From Oscillospiraceae bacterium (GTDB taxonomy: Bacteria > Bacillota > Clostridia > Oscillospirales > Oscillospiraceae), in assembly GCA_009785655.1 (NCBI GenBank), contig WQVW01000015.1, forward strand, positions 1 through 14,080: a DNA stretch of 14,080 nt, given 5' to 3'. The translations under genes were made by a program, and so were the position numbers. How positions within the stretch are numbered: the stretch's first letter is position 1; each line of letters opens with the position of its first letter. Below are positions 1 to 7,420 of the stretch, one piece after another. A model generated the notes under the pieces. That model was not told the origin of the DNA and did no database searches. It was given only the letters and a program-made list of their open reading frames with translations.

Positions 1-1
1 A

Positions 2-178
2 TATCTGGCAGGCCCCGTCGTCATGTTTGGTTATGCAGGCTCTCTGTTATTCGCCGCGAACACACGTGAAATCGAGCTATTCGCAACCAGCCCTGTTTCC
101 CACGCGATCAATATCTCGCTGTGTTTGGGTATTCCCATTCTCGCACTGGCGGTTGGAAAAATGCGTAGAACACTGTAG
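2..178 (+). CDS. C-terminal end of a GerAB-like spore germination permease (partial)
   Basis: An open frame enters from the left edge and stops at TAG 176-178, giving the last 58 residues of a membrane protein. Two hydrophobic stretches are visible, one around VVMFGYAGSLLFAAN and one around INISLCLGIPILALAV, followed by a basic tail (GKMRRTL). The pattern of an Asn-Thr-x-Glu loop, a Phe, then a last helix containing a proline and a short Arg/Lys-rich end resembles the C-terminus of GerAB-type endospore germination permeases (amino acid/polyamine transporter superfamily), which form the membrane part of germinant receptors. The assignment rests on this short tail and on the sporulation genes elsewhere in the window. 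Another multi-pass transporter cannot be excluded. A strong terminator follows ten bases after the stop. Confidence 0.5.
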   Translation, partial: YLAGPVVMFGYAGSLLFAANTREIELFATSPVSHAINISLCLGIPILALAVGKMRRTL

Positions 179-187
179 CTGCCCGGC

Positions 188-237
188 ATCACAAAAAAGC
201 CGCCAAAGCGTAAAACGCTTTGGCGGCTTTTTGTGAT
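188..237. terminator. Bidirectional Rho-independent terminator
   Basis: Near-perfect inverted repeat: the arm GCCGCCAAAGCG (199-210) pairs with CGCTTTGGCGGC (216-227) around loop TAAAA. It is flanked by an A-run on the left and a T-run on the right, so a U-tract follows the stem on either strand. It lies between the converging GerAB-like gene and the substrate-binding gene and can end both. Confidence 0.9.
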
Positions 238-244
238 TATTGGT

Positions 245-1954
245 TTAGTCAACAAGTCTCACTCTGTGGAAGAATGGGGTCAGGTTAAAGTTAACATCCA
301 GACCCTCAATGCCATTGGTAGCCACAGGCTGCAACGGGTGGAACAGCCACACTGCCGGTGCCTCTTCGATCAGAATCGCAGTGACTTCACGATAGATCGC
401 GTCACGGCGGGCAGGGTCAGACTCCATGCGGCCTTCTTCAAGCAACGCATCCACTCTGTCGTCAGAGAAGAAGAAGCGGTTGCCTGGTGAGCCGTGCATC
501 GAGCTGTGGTACAGCGAGAACATGCCGTAGTCAGCATCACCAGTCATGGTGATCCAGCCCATGATGAAGATATCATGCTCACCGGCGGCTGTTGATTCAA
601 GATATGTCGTCCATTCAATCGCTTCAAGTATGACGTTGATACCAAGCTGGCTGAATGTGTGTTGCATCATCTCGGCCATAATACCGCGGCCGGCGTTACC
701 GTAGTTCCACCAGATGCGCAGATCAAAGCCATCGCCGTATCCGGCTTCTTCAAGCAGCGCACGCGCGGCGTCAAGGTCGAATGGCAGTGCTTCAAGGTCA
801 TTTGCAGCCGTGTGCATGACGTTCGGTCCCACAGGACCCACAGCCAGCAGACCGTTACCTTCGGCAGCAACATCAAGGATATCCTGTCTCGGCGTAGCCA
901 TTGTAAGCGCACGGCGGACACGGGCATCCTGCAGCGGGCCGCGTGTTGTGTTAAATCCAACGTGATTCACTGTCGTCGTCGGAATTCTCCACCATGTGAT
1001 ATGGTCGCCCATGGCTGAGATTTGCGGCGCATCTCCGGTCTGTGCGATCAACGCGTTACCTTCACCAACGTTTATCATTGCCAGTCTTGTCGCAGTTTCA
1101 GGAATAACCCTAATCAGCAACGAATCAACGTAAGGCGCGCCGTCCCAATGATCCATGTTGGCGGCGAGTCTCAGGTAATCGCCATGTACGCGATAATCAA
1201 AGCTGAAAGCACCGGTGCCGACAGGGTTTTCATTGACGGAACGTCCGCCGGCTTCCTCTTCCGCGATTGCGGCTGGGGAAACGATGTAAGCAACCTGATG
1301 CGTCAGGTGGGCAAGGATCGGGGTAAACGGGAATTCAAGGTGGAGGCGAACAGTGTATGTATCCACAACCTCAACCTCGCTGATCATGTCGATAACGAAT
1401 CTGGCAGGTACTGATCTGCGCGGGTCGGGATTGTCTTCATCATCGAATGCCGCTTCCTCTTCTTCCGTGAATTGCGGGTCAAGGAATCCAAGTGCTCTGT
1501 CCAAAGACAGTTTGACAGCGTCTGCGTTAAAATACTCGCCATCGTGGAAGTAAACGCCCTGACGCAGGGTGAATTCCCAAGTCAGAATCTCGCCAGCAGC
1601 ATTTTCAATCGGCCTGTAAGACTCTGCCAACAGCGGAACAAGGTCGCCTGCGCCAGTAAAGCGCATGAGCCCCTCATACAACTGTGCATTGATATCACTC
1701 GATGCACTGTCGTTTTCGCCGATCGGGCACAGTGACGGCGGTTCAGACATCATCACGAACACGACTTCGCCGCCTGTGCGCTCGCCTCCCGGTGTTGGGG
1801 GCGGCGGGGGCGTATCCTGCGGTTGGGTTTCACCCGGTTGCGTGGGTTGAGTTTCTTGTGTGGTCGACGTGTCATTATTTCCGCAAGCGGCTAGCAGCAG
1901 GGCAGCTATGAGAATAACGGAAAGAATGAGAATGCCTTTCAATTTCAGTTTCAT
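245..1954 (-). CDS. Peptide/nickel/opine-type ABC transporter substrate-binding lipoprotein (SBP_bac_5 family)
   Basis: This 569-residue protein is the extracellular receptor of an ABC importer. It starts with a lipoprotein signal (MKLKLKG, a hydrophobic core, lipobox LLAAC with the acylated Cys at residue 24). A low-complexity Thr/Gln/Pro spacer of about 40 residues follows, then the binding domain. Family 5 hallmarks are visible: an early GGEVVFVMMSEPPSL segment, TLRQGVYFHDGEYFNADAV, NPVGTGAFSF and a C-terminal EEAPAVWLFHP. The open frame extends upstream to 2017, but AAAGGA sits about ten bases before the ATG at 1952-1954, directly ahead of the lipoprotein signal, so this start was chosen. 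It is divergent from the permease/ATPase operon at 2395-6305 and almost certainly serves it. The ligand cannot be read from sequence: oligopeptides, dipeptides, opines and Ni/metallophore complexes all use this family. Confidence 0.93.
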   Translation of the reverse strand: MKLKLKGILILSVILIAALLLAACGNNDTSTTQETQPTQPGETQPQDTPPPPPTPGGERTGGEVVFVMMSEPPSLCPIGENDSASSDINAQLYEGLMRFTGAGDLVPLLAESYRPIENAAGEILTWEFTLRQGVYFHDGEYFNADAVKLSLDRALGFLDPQFTEEEEAAFDDEDNPDPRRSVPARFVIDMISEVEVVDTYTVRLHLEFPFTPILAHLTHQVAYIVSPAAIAEEEAGGRSVNENPVGTGAFSFDYRVHGDYLRLAANMDHWDGAPYVDSLLIRVIPETATRLAMINVGEGNALIAQTGDAPQISAMGDHITWWRIPTTTVNHVGFNTTRGPLQDARVRRALTMATPRQDILDVAAEGNGLLAVGPVGPNVMHTAANDLEALPFDLDAARALLEEAGYGDGFDLRIWWNYGNAGRGIMAEMMQHTFSQLGINVILEAIEWTTYLESTAAGEHDIFIMGWITMTGDADYGMFSLYHSSMHGSPGNRFFFSDDRVDALLEEGRMESDPARRDAIYREVTAILIEEAPAVWLFHPLQPVATNGIEGLDVNFNLTPFFHRVRLVD

Positions 1955-2168
1955 ACTTTCAAAATCCTTTCTCATTTTATTTTGCCGAATGCTGAAGCGA
2001 CCTTTTTGGTGATGCACCGCGAATAGGTATAGAACGCTGTATCCGTTTTTTGTCCCTGCTCACGCAAAACGGGGCGTTTTTCCATGTGTAGATCCGGGGC
2101 ACAAAAAAAGGTTGATTCAACAGACTTCAGGTGGCGTCTACACCATATTAATGCAGACTGATTTATAG
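1955..2168 (-). other. Long 5' leader of the substrate-binding gene, with a possible 37-codon leader ORF
   Basis: The promoter at 2175-2203 predicts a start near 2168, leaving about 214 untranslated bases before the ATG at 1954. The leader holds short symmetric elements (AAAACG-CCC-CGTTTT, and GTTGAATCAAC followed by a T-run) and an ATG-to-TGA frame at 2085-1972 (37 codons, beginning MEKRPVLREQ). This frame ends just before the ribosome binding site of the main gene. No known riboswitch motif was recognised. The leader ORF has only a poor ribosome binding site, so its translation is uncertain. Confidence 0.4.
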
Positions 2169-2174
2169 TAGCTC

Positions 2175-2203
2175 ACTATACTATAATATCATTGCAATGT
2201 CAA
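2175..2203 (-). promoter_or_regulatory. Sigma-A promoter for the substrate-binding gene
   Basis: On the minus strand TTGACA (2203-2198) is followed after 17 bases by TATAGT (2180-2175), a near-consensus housekeeping promoter. A perfect inverted repeat TATAGT-N5-ACTATA (2164-2180) covers the -10 and the expected start site. The 10-mer TTATAGTATA (2186-2177) recurs at the same relative place in the divergent promoter at 2302-2331. Confidence 0.8.
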
Positions 2204-2301
2204 ACGTATTATGTTAATTTCCATCCATTTAGCGCACAGCTTGTCGAAACATATAAAACCGAACACATTTTAAGTTTAAATTTGTTGATAACAGCAGATA
2301 A

Positions 2302-2331
2302 TTGACATCGGGTTTTACGTTATAGTATAAT
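2302..2331 (+). promoter_or_regulatory. Sigma-A promoter for the dppCBDF operon
   Basis: TTGACA (2302-2307) and TATAAT (2326-2331) are both perfect consensus hexamers, with an 18-base spacer. The expected start is near 2338, giving a leader of about 57 bases before the ATG at 2395. The 10-mer TTATAGTATA (2320-2329) overlaps the -10 and matches one over the divergent promoter. Confidence 0.85.
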
Positions 2332-2394
2332 AAGCAAACATATTTTTTGTCGAAGCGGAATTTTTTATAATTTACTGATAATGAGGGAAATGTC

Positions 2395-3282
2395 ATGCAA
2401 GAATCTGCAAGCAACACCCCGGAAAAAGAAGTAAAGGTAATAATTTCCCACCGCAAGGCCGTTCTACGAAGACTGTATAAAAATCCGCATGTCGTTGTGG
2501 GGGCGACGATTATGCTGATTTTTATTTTGATGGCTATTCTTGCCCCCATTCTGGCACCGTATGATCCGTTTGAGCAAGTGCCGGCAAGACGATTGTTGCC
2601 GCCGGGCAGCGAACATTTTATGGGTACGGACAACCTGGGGCGGGATATCTTATCCCGGCTCATATTCGGCGCAAGGGTCACGCTGTTGCTGAGCTTTTCC
2701 GCCACATTTGTCGGCGGTGCCTTGGGAACACTGCTGGGTCTTGTATCCGGATATTATGGCGGACCGTTTGACTCTATTATTATGAGAGTCATTGACGTGT
2801 TCCTCGCGTTTCCCGGGATACTCTTGGCACTGTTTTTAGTTACGATGCTGGGCACATCTGCTATGAACATATTAATTGCAATCGCGTTTTTCGCGGTACC
2901 TACTTTCGCACGGATTACGCGCGGGTCAGTCATGTCGGCAAAAAAGCTGGAGTTCATTGATGCCAGCCGCGCCGTTGGGGCGACGGACTCGCGAATTATG
3001 TTTGTACACATCCTGCCGAACATCATGACACCGCTAATCGTGCAGGCCACGCTGCTGATTGCCACCAACATACTCGTTATCGCCGCATTGTCATTCATTG
3101 GCGTGGGCGTACAGCCGCCGACACCGGAATGGGGTTCAATGATCGAAGGCGGCCGCGAATTTGTGGGGCGCGCTGACCACATCATGTTCTTCCCCGGCCT
3201 GTTTATACTGTGCGTGGTAGTGGGCATCAACATTCTGGGCGACGGATTGCGAGACGCCCTTGGACCCAAACAAACGAAATAA
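2395..3282 (+). CDS. dppC: ABC importer permease, DppC/OppC type
   Basis: This 295-residue inner-membrane permease is one of the two translocation subunits of the peptide-class importer. It has a cytoplasmic N-tail of about 30 residues, a first helix near residues 33-54, and the OppC-type signature FMGTDNLGRDILSRLIFGAR (about 75-94). Further helices follow, with the ATPase-contact (EAA) loop around 187-210, including DASRAVGATDSRIMFVHILPN. Length is typical for the family. GAGGG lies seven bases before the ATG and supports the start. It is the first gene of a five-component importer whose receptor diverges from it. A 54-base gap separates it from the next permease. The gene order C then B is the reverse of the usual B-C order. 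The Dpp/Opp/Nik sub-class, and hence the substrate, is not resolved. Confidence 0.93.
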   Translation: MQESASNTPEKEVKVIISHRKAVLRRLYKNPHVVVGATIMLIFILMAILAPILAPYDPFEQVPARRLLPPGSEHFMGTDNLGRDILSRLIFGARVTLLLSFSATFVGGALGTLLGLVSGYYGGPFDSIIMRVIDVFLAFPGILLALFLVTMLGTSAMNILIAIAFFAVPTFARITRGSVMSAKKLEFIDASRAVGATDSRIMFVHILPNIMTPLIVQATLLIATNILVIAALSFIGVGVQPPTPEWGSMIEGGREFVGRADHIMFFPGLFILCVVVGINILGDGLRDALGPKQTK

Positions 3283-3336
3283 CCCTGGCTTATTTAATTG
3301 TCAATTGTCTAATTATTTTAAGTGGGGGTTGTTTCT

Positions 3337-4263
3337 ATGCTAGTATTTATAATCAGAAGAATTCTTCAAACGATCCCGGTTTTAATCGGTGTGACGTTTG
3401 TTGTGTTTATCATGCTTCATCTGATGCCCGGTGACCCTGCCGTCGTCATCGGCGGTGAAGCCGCGTCTCCCGAAACGCTGGCACAGATCCGCGAGGATTT
3501 GGGGCTGAATGATTCCGTACCGGTGCAATATTTCCGGTTTTTAAGCGGGGCGTTACGCGGGGATTTGGGCATGTCCATGCGCAACAGAGATCGTGCGGTG
3601 GTGGATGAGATATTTGACGCCAGATTTGCCATCACTGTTCAGCTGGCGGTGGTCAGCACGGCGTTCAGCGTACTTCTGGGGCTCGTCATCGGCATCGTCT
3701 CTGCCACACGCAAGTATTCAATTGCGGATACAGGGTTGATGCTGTTCGCGCTTTTGGGGCTATCCATGCCAAACTTCTGGCTGGGTATTTTGATGATGAA
3801 CTTCTTCGCCGTTACGTTGCGGATTTTGCCGACATCCGGCTGGGGCACTTGGCAGCAGATGATTATGCCGGTGGTCATGTTGGGTGTCACAGGCACTGCT
3901 GTCATCGCAAGGATGACGCGCGCAAGCTTGCTTGACGTGCTGAATCAAGATTATATCCGCACAGCCTATTCCAAAGGTCTGGCGGAGCGTAAGGTGATCT
4001 TTAAACACGCCCTGCGAAATGCGCTGATCCCGGTAATCACTGTCGTGGGTCTGCAGTTTGGCGGCTTGTTGGCGGGGGCGATACTCACCGAGACAGTCTT
4101 TGCGATCAATGGCCTGGGGCGTTTGATTGTTCAGTCCATCGCAAACCGCGATTTTCCGATGGCGCAAGGAGCCATCCTCGTTGTCGCGACCTTGTTCGTG
4201 CTGGTGAACATGATCGTCGATATTACATACAAGATCGTTAACAGACGCATTGATCTTAATTAG
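3337..4263 (+). CDS. dppB: ABC importer permease, DppB/OppB type
   Basis: This 308-residue permease is the partner of the preceding one. The N-terminus MLVFIIRRILQTIPVLIGVT is the classic DppB/OppB start, followed by HLMPGDP. The periplasmic-loop motif FLSGALRGDLGMSMRNRDRAV lies near residues 68-88. The EAA loop around 205-232 (DYIRTAYSKGLAERKVIFKH, then ALRNALIP) contacts the ATPases. The open frame extends to a GTG at 3322, but a GTGGGGG ribosome binding site ends eight bases before the ATG at 3337, and family members begin at this point, so 3337 is preferred. The stop is followed 15 bases later by the GTG start of dppD, consistent with a single transcript. Confidence 0.93.
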   Translation: MLVFIIRRILQTIPVLIGVTFVVFIMLHLMPGDPAVVIGGEAASPETLAQIREDLGLNDSVPVQYFRFLSGALRGDLGMSMRNRDRAVVDEIFDARFAITVQLAVVSTAFSVLLGLVIGIVSATRKYSIADTGLMLFALLGLSMPNFWLGILMMNFFAVTLRILPTSGWGTWQQMIMPVVMLGVTGTAVIARMTRASLLDVLNQDYIRTAYSKGLAERKVIFKHALRNALIPVITVVGLQFGGLLAGAILTETVFAINGLGRLIVQSIANRDFPMAQGAILVVATLFVLVNMIVDITYKIVNRRIDLN

Positions 4264-4278
4264 TCAGGGGGGGAACAC

Positions 4279-5289
4279 GTGAACGAGCTTGTTGAAAAAG
4301 ACGTTATATTGGAAGTGAATAACCTCCGCACATCTTTCTATACTGATGAGGGTGAAGTCAAGGCCGTCAACGGTATAAGCTTTTCGATAAAAGAGGGTTC
4401 CACTTTGGGGATTGTGGGTGAGTCGGGATCCGGCAAATCAATCACCTCGCTTTCTATTCTGCAGCTTTTTGCCGGCACGACCGGAAAGATTATTGACGGC
4501 GAGATTTTATTCAAAGGCGAAAATCTGCTGGAAAAAACCCACAAAGAGATGATGAAACTCAGGGGCAACAGTATCTCGATGATTTTCCAGGAACCGATGA
4601 CAAGCCTGAACCCCACAATGACCTGTGGTGAGCAAATCGCCGAAACCATCCGCACCCATCAAAAACTGTCAAAAACCGAAACTAAGCTAAAAGCCATTGA
4701 AATGCTGCGGCTGGTCGGAATCCCTGAGCCAGAGAAGCGGATAAAGCTTTTCCCATACCAGCTGTCAGGCGGTATGCGGCAAAGGGTGATGATCGCCATT
4801 GCCTTGTCCTGCAACCCTGATCTACTGATTGCGGACGAACCGACAACGGCACTGGATGTCACCATACAAGCTCAGATATTGGAGCTGATAAAGAATCTGC
4901 AAAAAGAATTGGGTACATCGTTGATTATGATTACCCATGACTTGGGTGTAATCGCCGAGATGTGTGACTTTGTAGCGGTAATGTACTGCGGTAAGATCAT
5001 TGAATACACAGACATAAGAACGCTGTTTAATTCCCCGAAACACCCGTACACAGTTGGCCTTCTGAACTCTGTCCCAAGCCATGAAATGGACAGCGATGAA
5101 GATTTAAAGATTATTTCAGGCACTGTACCCAGTCCCTATGATCTGCCAACGGGCTGCCTTTTCTCCCCCCGCTGTCCCCACGCAAAGGCGGTGTGTCATG
5201 AGTCAATGCCGGAGCTGAGAGTACACGAAGACGGCGGACTGGTGAGTTGTTTCATCTATGAACATGATAAGTGGCAGGAGGAGAGATGA
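4279..5289 (+). CDS. dppD: Peptide-class ABC importer ATPase, DppD/OppD type
   Basis: This 336-residue cytoplasmic ATPase powers the importer as a heterodimer with the next gene product. Walker A GESGSGKS is at residues 47-54, the Q-loop Gln at 104, the signature LSGGM at 162-166, Walker B LLIADEP with D186-E187, and the H-loop His at 220. The C-terminal oligopeptide-transporter extension includes PTGCLFSPRCPHAKAVC, with Cys spacing C-x5-C-x6-C and a later Cys (SCF). In related OppD proteins this pattern can hold an iron-sulfur cluster. The start is GTG at 4279, preceded by a G-rich Shine-Dalgarno (AGGGGGGG). The stop TGA overlaps the proposed ATG of dppF as ATGA, indicating translational coupling. 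Confidence 0.94.
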   Translation: MNELVEKDVILEVNNLRTSFYTDEGEVKAVNGISFSIKEGSTLGIVGESGSGKSITSLSILQLFAGTTGKIIDGEILFKGENLLEKTHKEMMKLRGNSISMIFQEPMTSLNPTMTCGEQIAETIRTHQKLSKTETKLKAIEMLRLVGIPEPEKRIKLFPYQLSGGMRQRVMIAIALSCNPDLLIADEPTTALDVTIQAQILELIKNLQKELGTSLIMITHDLGVIAEMCDFVAVMYCGKIIEYTDIRTLFNSPKHPYTVGLLNSVPSHEMDSDEDLKIISGTVPSPYDLPTGCLFSPRCPHAKAVCHESMPELRVHEDGGLVSCFIYEHDKWQEER

Positions 5290-6305
5290 CCATGACGGAC
5301 GGAAAAGTGCTGCTTGAAGTAAATAATCTGAAACAATATTTCCCGATCAAAGGCGGTGTGCTGGGGCGCACTGTAAATCAAGTAAAGGCCGTAGACGACA
5401 TCAGCTTCGTGATTCATGAAGGTGAAACTTTAAGCATCGTGGGCGAATCCGGGTGCGGCAAGTCTACCACAGGGCGTTCAATTATGCGTCTTGAAAAGCC
5501 CACAGGCGGCCAAATCATTTATAACGGGGAAGACCTTTTTGCGCTCTCTAAGAAAGAGATGCGCCGCCGAAGAGGCGATATACAGATTATTTTCCAAGAC
5601 CCATACGCGTCGTTAAACCCACGCAGAACAGTTTTTCAAACGATTGATGAGGCCATGACCATTCAAAAAGTCGGCGATAAATCTAACAGACGTCAGGACA
5701 TCGGCGAGTTGTTGAAAACAGTCGGTATTGGCGAACACCAGATGAATCTCTATCCGCATCAATTTTCCGGCGGACAACGGCAACGCATCGGCATCGCCCG
5801 CGCATTGTCGGTCAGGCCGAAACTTATCATTTGCGACGAGGCCGTGTCAGCACTCGATGTATCGATACAAGCCCAAGTGCTCAATCTGTTGAAAGACTTG
5901 CAGCGCCGGTTTAAGCTCACGTATATATTCATCTCGCACGACCTCGGCGTTGTGCGGCATATTTCCGACCGGATCATTGTCATGTATCTGGGCAAGATTA
6001 TGGAAATTTCCGACCAGAAATCCTTGTTCAACAACCCTGGTCATCCTTACACTTATGCGCTGTTGTCCTCAATCCCCAGTACCAAAATGGACGAGAAGAA
6101 AGCACGAGTTATCCTGCATGGAGATGTGCCGTCGCCAGTCAATCCGCCCACGGGCTGCCCATTTCACACACGCTGTCCATACGTATTTGACCAGTGTGTG
6201 AGCGAGAAGCCAGTGTTTTATCAGATAGGTGAAAATCAATCCGCCGCGTGTCATTTGCTGAAAAATGGCAAAGTGGAATTTAAAAATATGAAAAGCCCCG
6301 GATAA
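5286..6305 (+). CDS. dppF: Peptide-class ABC importer ATPase, DppF/OppF type
   Basis: This 339-residue second ATPase of the importer carries Walker A GESGCGKST at residues 53-61, the Q-loop Gln at 104, the signature FSGGQ at 160-164, Walker B LIICDEAVSALD with D184-E185, and the H-loop His at 218. The C-terminal extension PPTGCPFHTRCPYVFDQC repeats the C-x5-C-x6-C pattern of its partner. Three starts are possible: GTG 5271, ATG 5286 and ATG 5292. AGGAGG at 5276-5281 rules out the GTG. The ATG at 5286 overlaps the dppD stop (ATGA), the common coupled arrangement, though spacing is short at four bases; the ATG at 5292 has a ten-base spacing and is a real alternative. A terminator begins 15 bases after the stop. 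Confidence 0.93.
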   Translation: MTMTDGKVLLEVNNLKQYFPIKGGVLGRTVNQVKAVDDISFVIHEGETLSIVGESGCGKSTTGRSIMRLEKPTGGQIIYNGEDLFALSKKEMRRRRGDIQIIFQDPYASLNPRRTVFQTIDEAMTIQKVGDKSNRRQDIGELLKTVGIGEHQMNLYPHQFSGGQRQRIGIARALSVRPKLIICDEAVSALDVSIQAQVLNLLKDLQRRFKLTYIFISHDLGVVRHISDRIIVMYLGKIMEISDQKSLFNNPGHPYTYALLSSIPSTKMDEKKARVILHGDVPSPVNPPTGCPFHTRCPYVFDQCVSEKPVFYQIGENQSAACHLLKNGKVEFKNMKSPG

Positions 6306-6319
6306 GAAACGTACGACAA

Positions 6320-6350
6320 AAAACAGAGTGCGCAATGCGCACTCTGTTTT
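6320..6350. terminator. Bidirectional terminator between the dpp operon and the opine-dehydrogenase operon
   Basis: Perfect 14-base arms AAAACAGAGTGCGC (6320-6333) and GCGCACTCTGTTTT (6337-6350) flank loop AAT. A-runs on the left and T-runs on the right make it active on both strands. It sits in the 53-base gap between two converging operons. Confidence 0.92.
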
Positions 6351-6358
6351 ACTTATCT

Positions 6359-7420
6359 TTATTTTCCCGCCGATTGATCCAAAAACGCCTGGAAATCAAT
6401 CAATTTTTCATTCCGCCCCTCCGCCCGGAAATCACGGCTGTACAGAATTGACGCCCAGTTGATCAGCGTGTCCAGCACCTCGGTCGTAATCCCGGCGGCT
6501 TGCCCCGCGCAGCTTGTCGGAACGCAGCCTGTCAAGATATCTTCAAAGATATACCGCGTGTCGATATCGACCGGCGCGAGGACTGTTTGGTAGGCATGCG
6601 TGTTCTGAATCTGCTCATACAACGTCTCCCCGCGTGAACCGTAGCTGTCCACCAGCCATTCCCGCGCTGTTGGTACAGCAACGCCGTACGCCCGTGCCAC
6701 CGCCACGCGTTCGGCATCCATTTTCTCTAAAATCCCCGCCACCAGCGGTGAGATCCCTTCCATATAAAACTTGAAGTTTTCCTTCGCCTCCACCCGCGTG
6801 ATATTCATTAAGATCGGCATGGGGTGGAAAATCATCCCGATGTTGGAAAACCCTGTGTACAAAATACTCTCAGCAAGGCTGACCATCCCGAACAGATCTC
6901 GCAGAATGCCGAGCAACGTTTCTCCGTAGCTGTTATTGTGTGCAGCCACACGAAGGTTGTCTTTGATTTTGTATATCTGCGGCCTGCCAAGTTCCGGACA
7001 GCGGCAAGTGAATGCAAATGTATCCGTCTCCCCAATCATGACATCGGCGGTGCAGCCGTAATCCTCCAGAACCGATGAAAACGCAATCGTCCCGAACGTC
7101 CGCCCCGGATTAAGGATGATCGCTTGCCCGTCTTCCAAATACGGAGCCATAGTTCTGGCAACAATCGGATGATACTGCGCGGGAGACGTCACCATAATCA
7201 GGTACGCCCCATCGATGCATTCACCCATGTCACAGCTGATCAAATCTATGTTCACTTCGTCTTCAACCTCACCGCTGATTGTGAAGCGGTTGGTTGTAAA
7301 CATTGCGGCGCGTTCCGGTTCACGGACGTACAGTGCCACGCTGTATCCCAGATACGCAAAATACGCTGCCATGGCCTGCCCCCCATTGCCGGAGCTTATG
7401 ACGGCGATTTTTTTCTTCAT
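6359..7420 (-). CDS. NAD(P)-dependent opine/octopine dehydrogenase family oxidoreductase
   Basis: This is a 353-residue cytosolic enzyme. The N-terminus KKIAVISSGNGGQAMAAYFA is a Rossmann dinucleotide-binding turn (GNGGQA at 11-16), followed by YVREPER. The segment IMVTSPAQYHP and ILNPGRTFG match the nucleotide half of octopine/nopaline dehydrogenases. NIGMIFHPMPILMN (193-206) carries the His (199) expected at the catalytic site, and DTRYIFEDILTG is the conserved C-domain motif. Enzymes of this family reductively join an amino acid to a 2-keto acid, or do the reverse. The ATG is seven bases after GGAGG. The start overlaps the upstream gene's stop by four bases (ATGA), so the two proteins are probably made together. 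The actual substrates are unknown, and many bacterial relatives are uncharacterised. Confidence 0.8.
   Translation of the reverse strand: MKKKIAVISSGNGGQAMAAYFAYLGYSVALYVREPERAAMFTTNRFTISGEVEDEVNIDLISCDMGECIDGAYLIMVTSPAQYHPIVARTMAPYLEDGQAIILNPGRTFGTIAFSSVLEDYGCTADVMIGETDTFAFTCRCPELGRPQIYKIKDNLRVAAHNNSYGETLLGILRDLFGMVSLAESILYTGFSNIGMIFHPMPILMNITRVEAKENFKFYMEGISPLVAGILEKMDAERVAVARAYGVAVPTAREWLVDSYGSRGETLYEQIQNTHAYQTVLAPVDIDTRYIFEDILTGCVPTSCAGQAAGITTEVLDTLINWASILYSRDFRAEGRNEKLIDFQAFLDQSAGK

Noticed and set aside
2066..2081. Plus-strand hairpin AAAACG-GGG-CGTTTT followed by T, as a terminator.
   Set aside because: The stem has only six pairs, mostly A-T, and no plus-strand gene ends there; it lies inside the leader of the substrate-binding gene.
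2359..2373. CodY-box-like AATTTTTTATAATTT between the dpp promoter and dppC.
   Set aside because: It differs from the 15-base CodY consensus at about four positions and lies in AT-rich DNA where such matches arise easily.
2754..3269. A 171-codon open frame on the minus strand.
   Set aside because: Antisense to the dppC permease, whose motifs are unmistakable; no start signal supports it.
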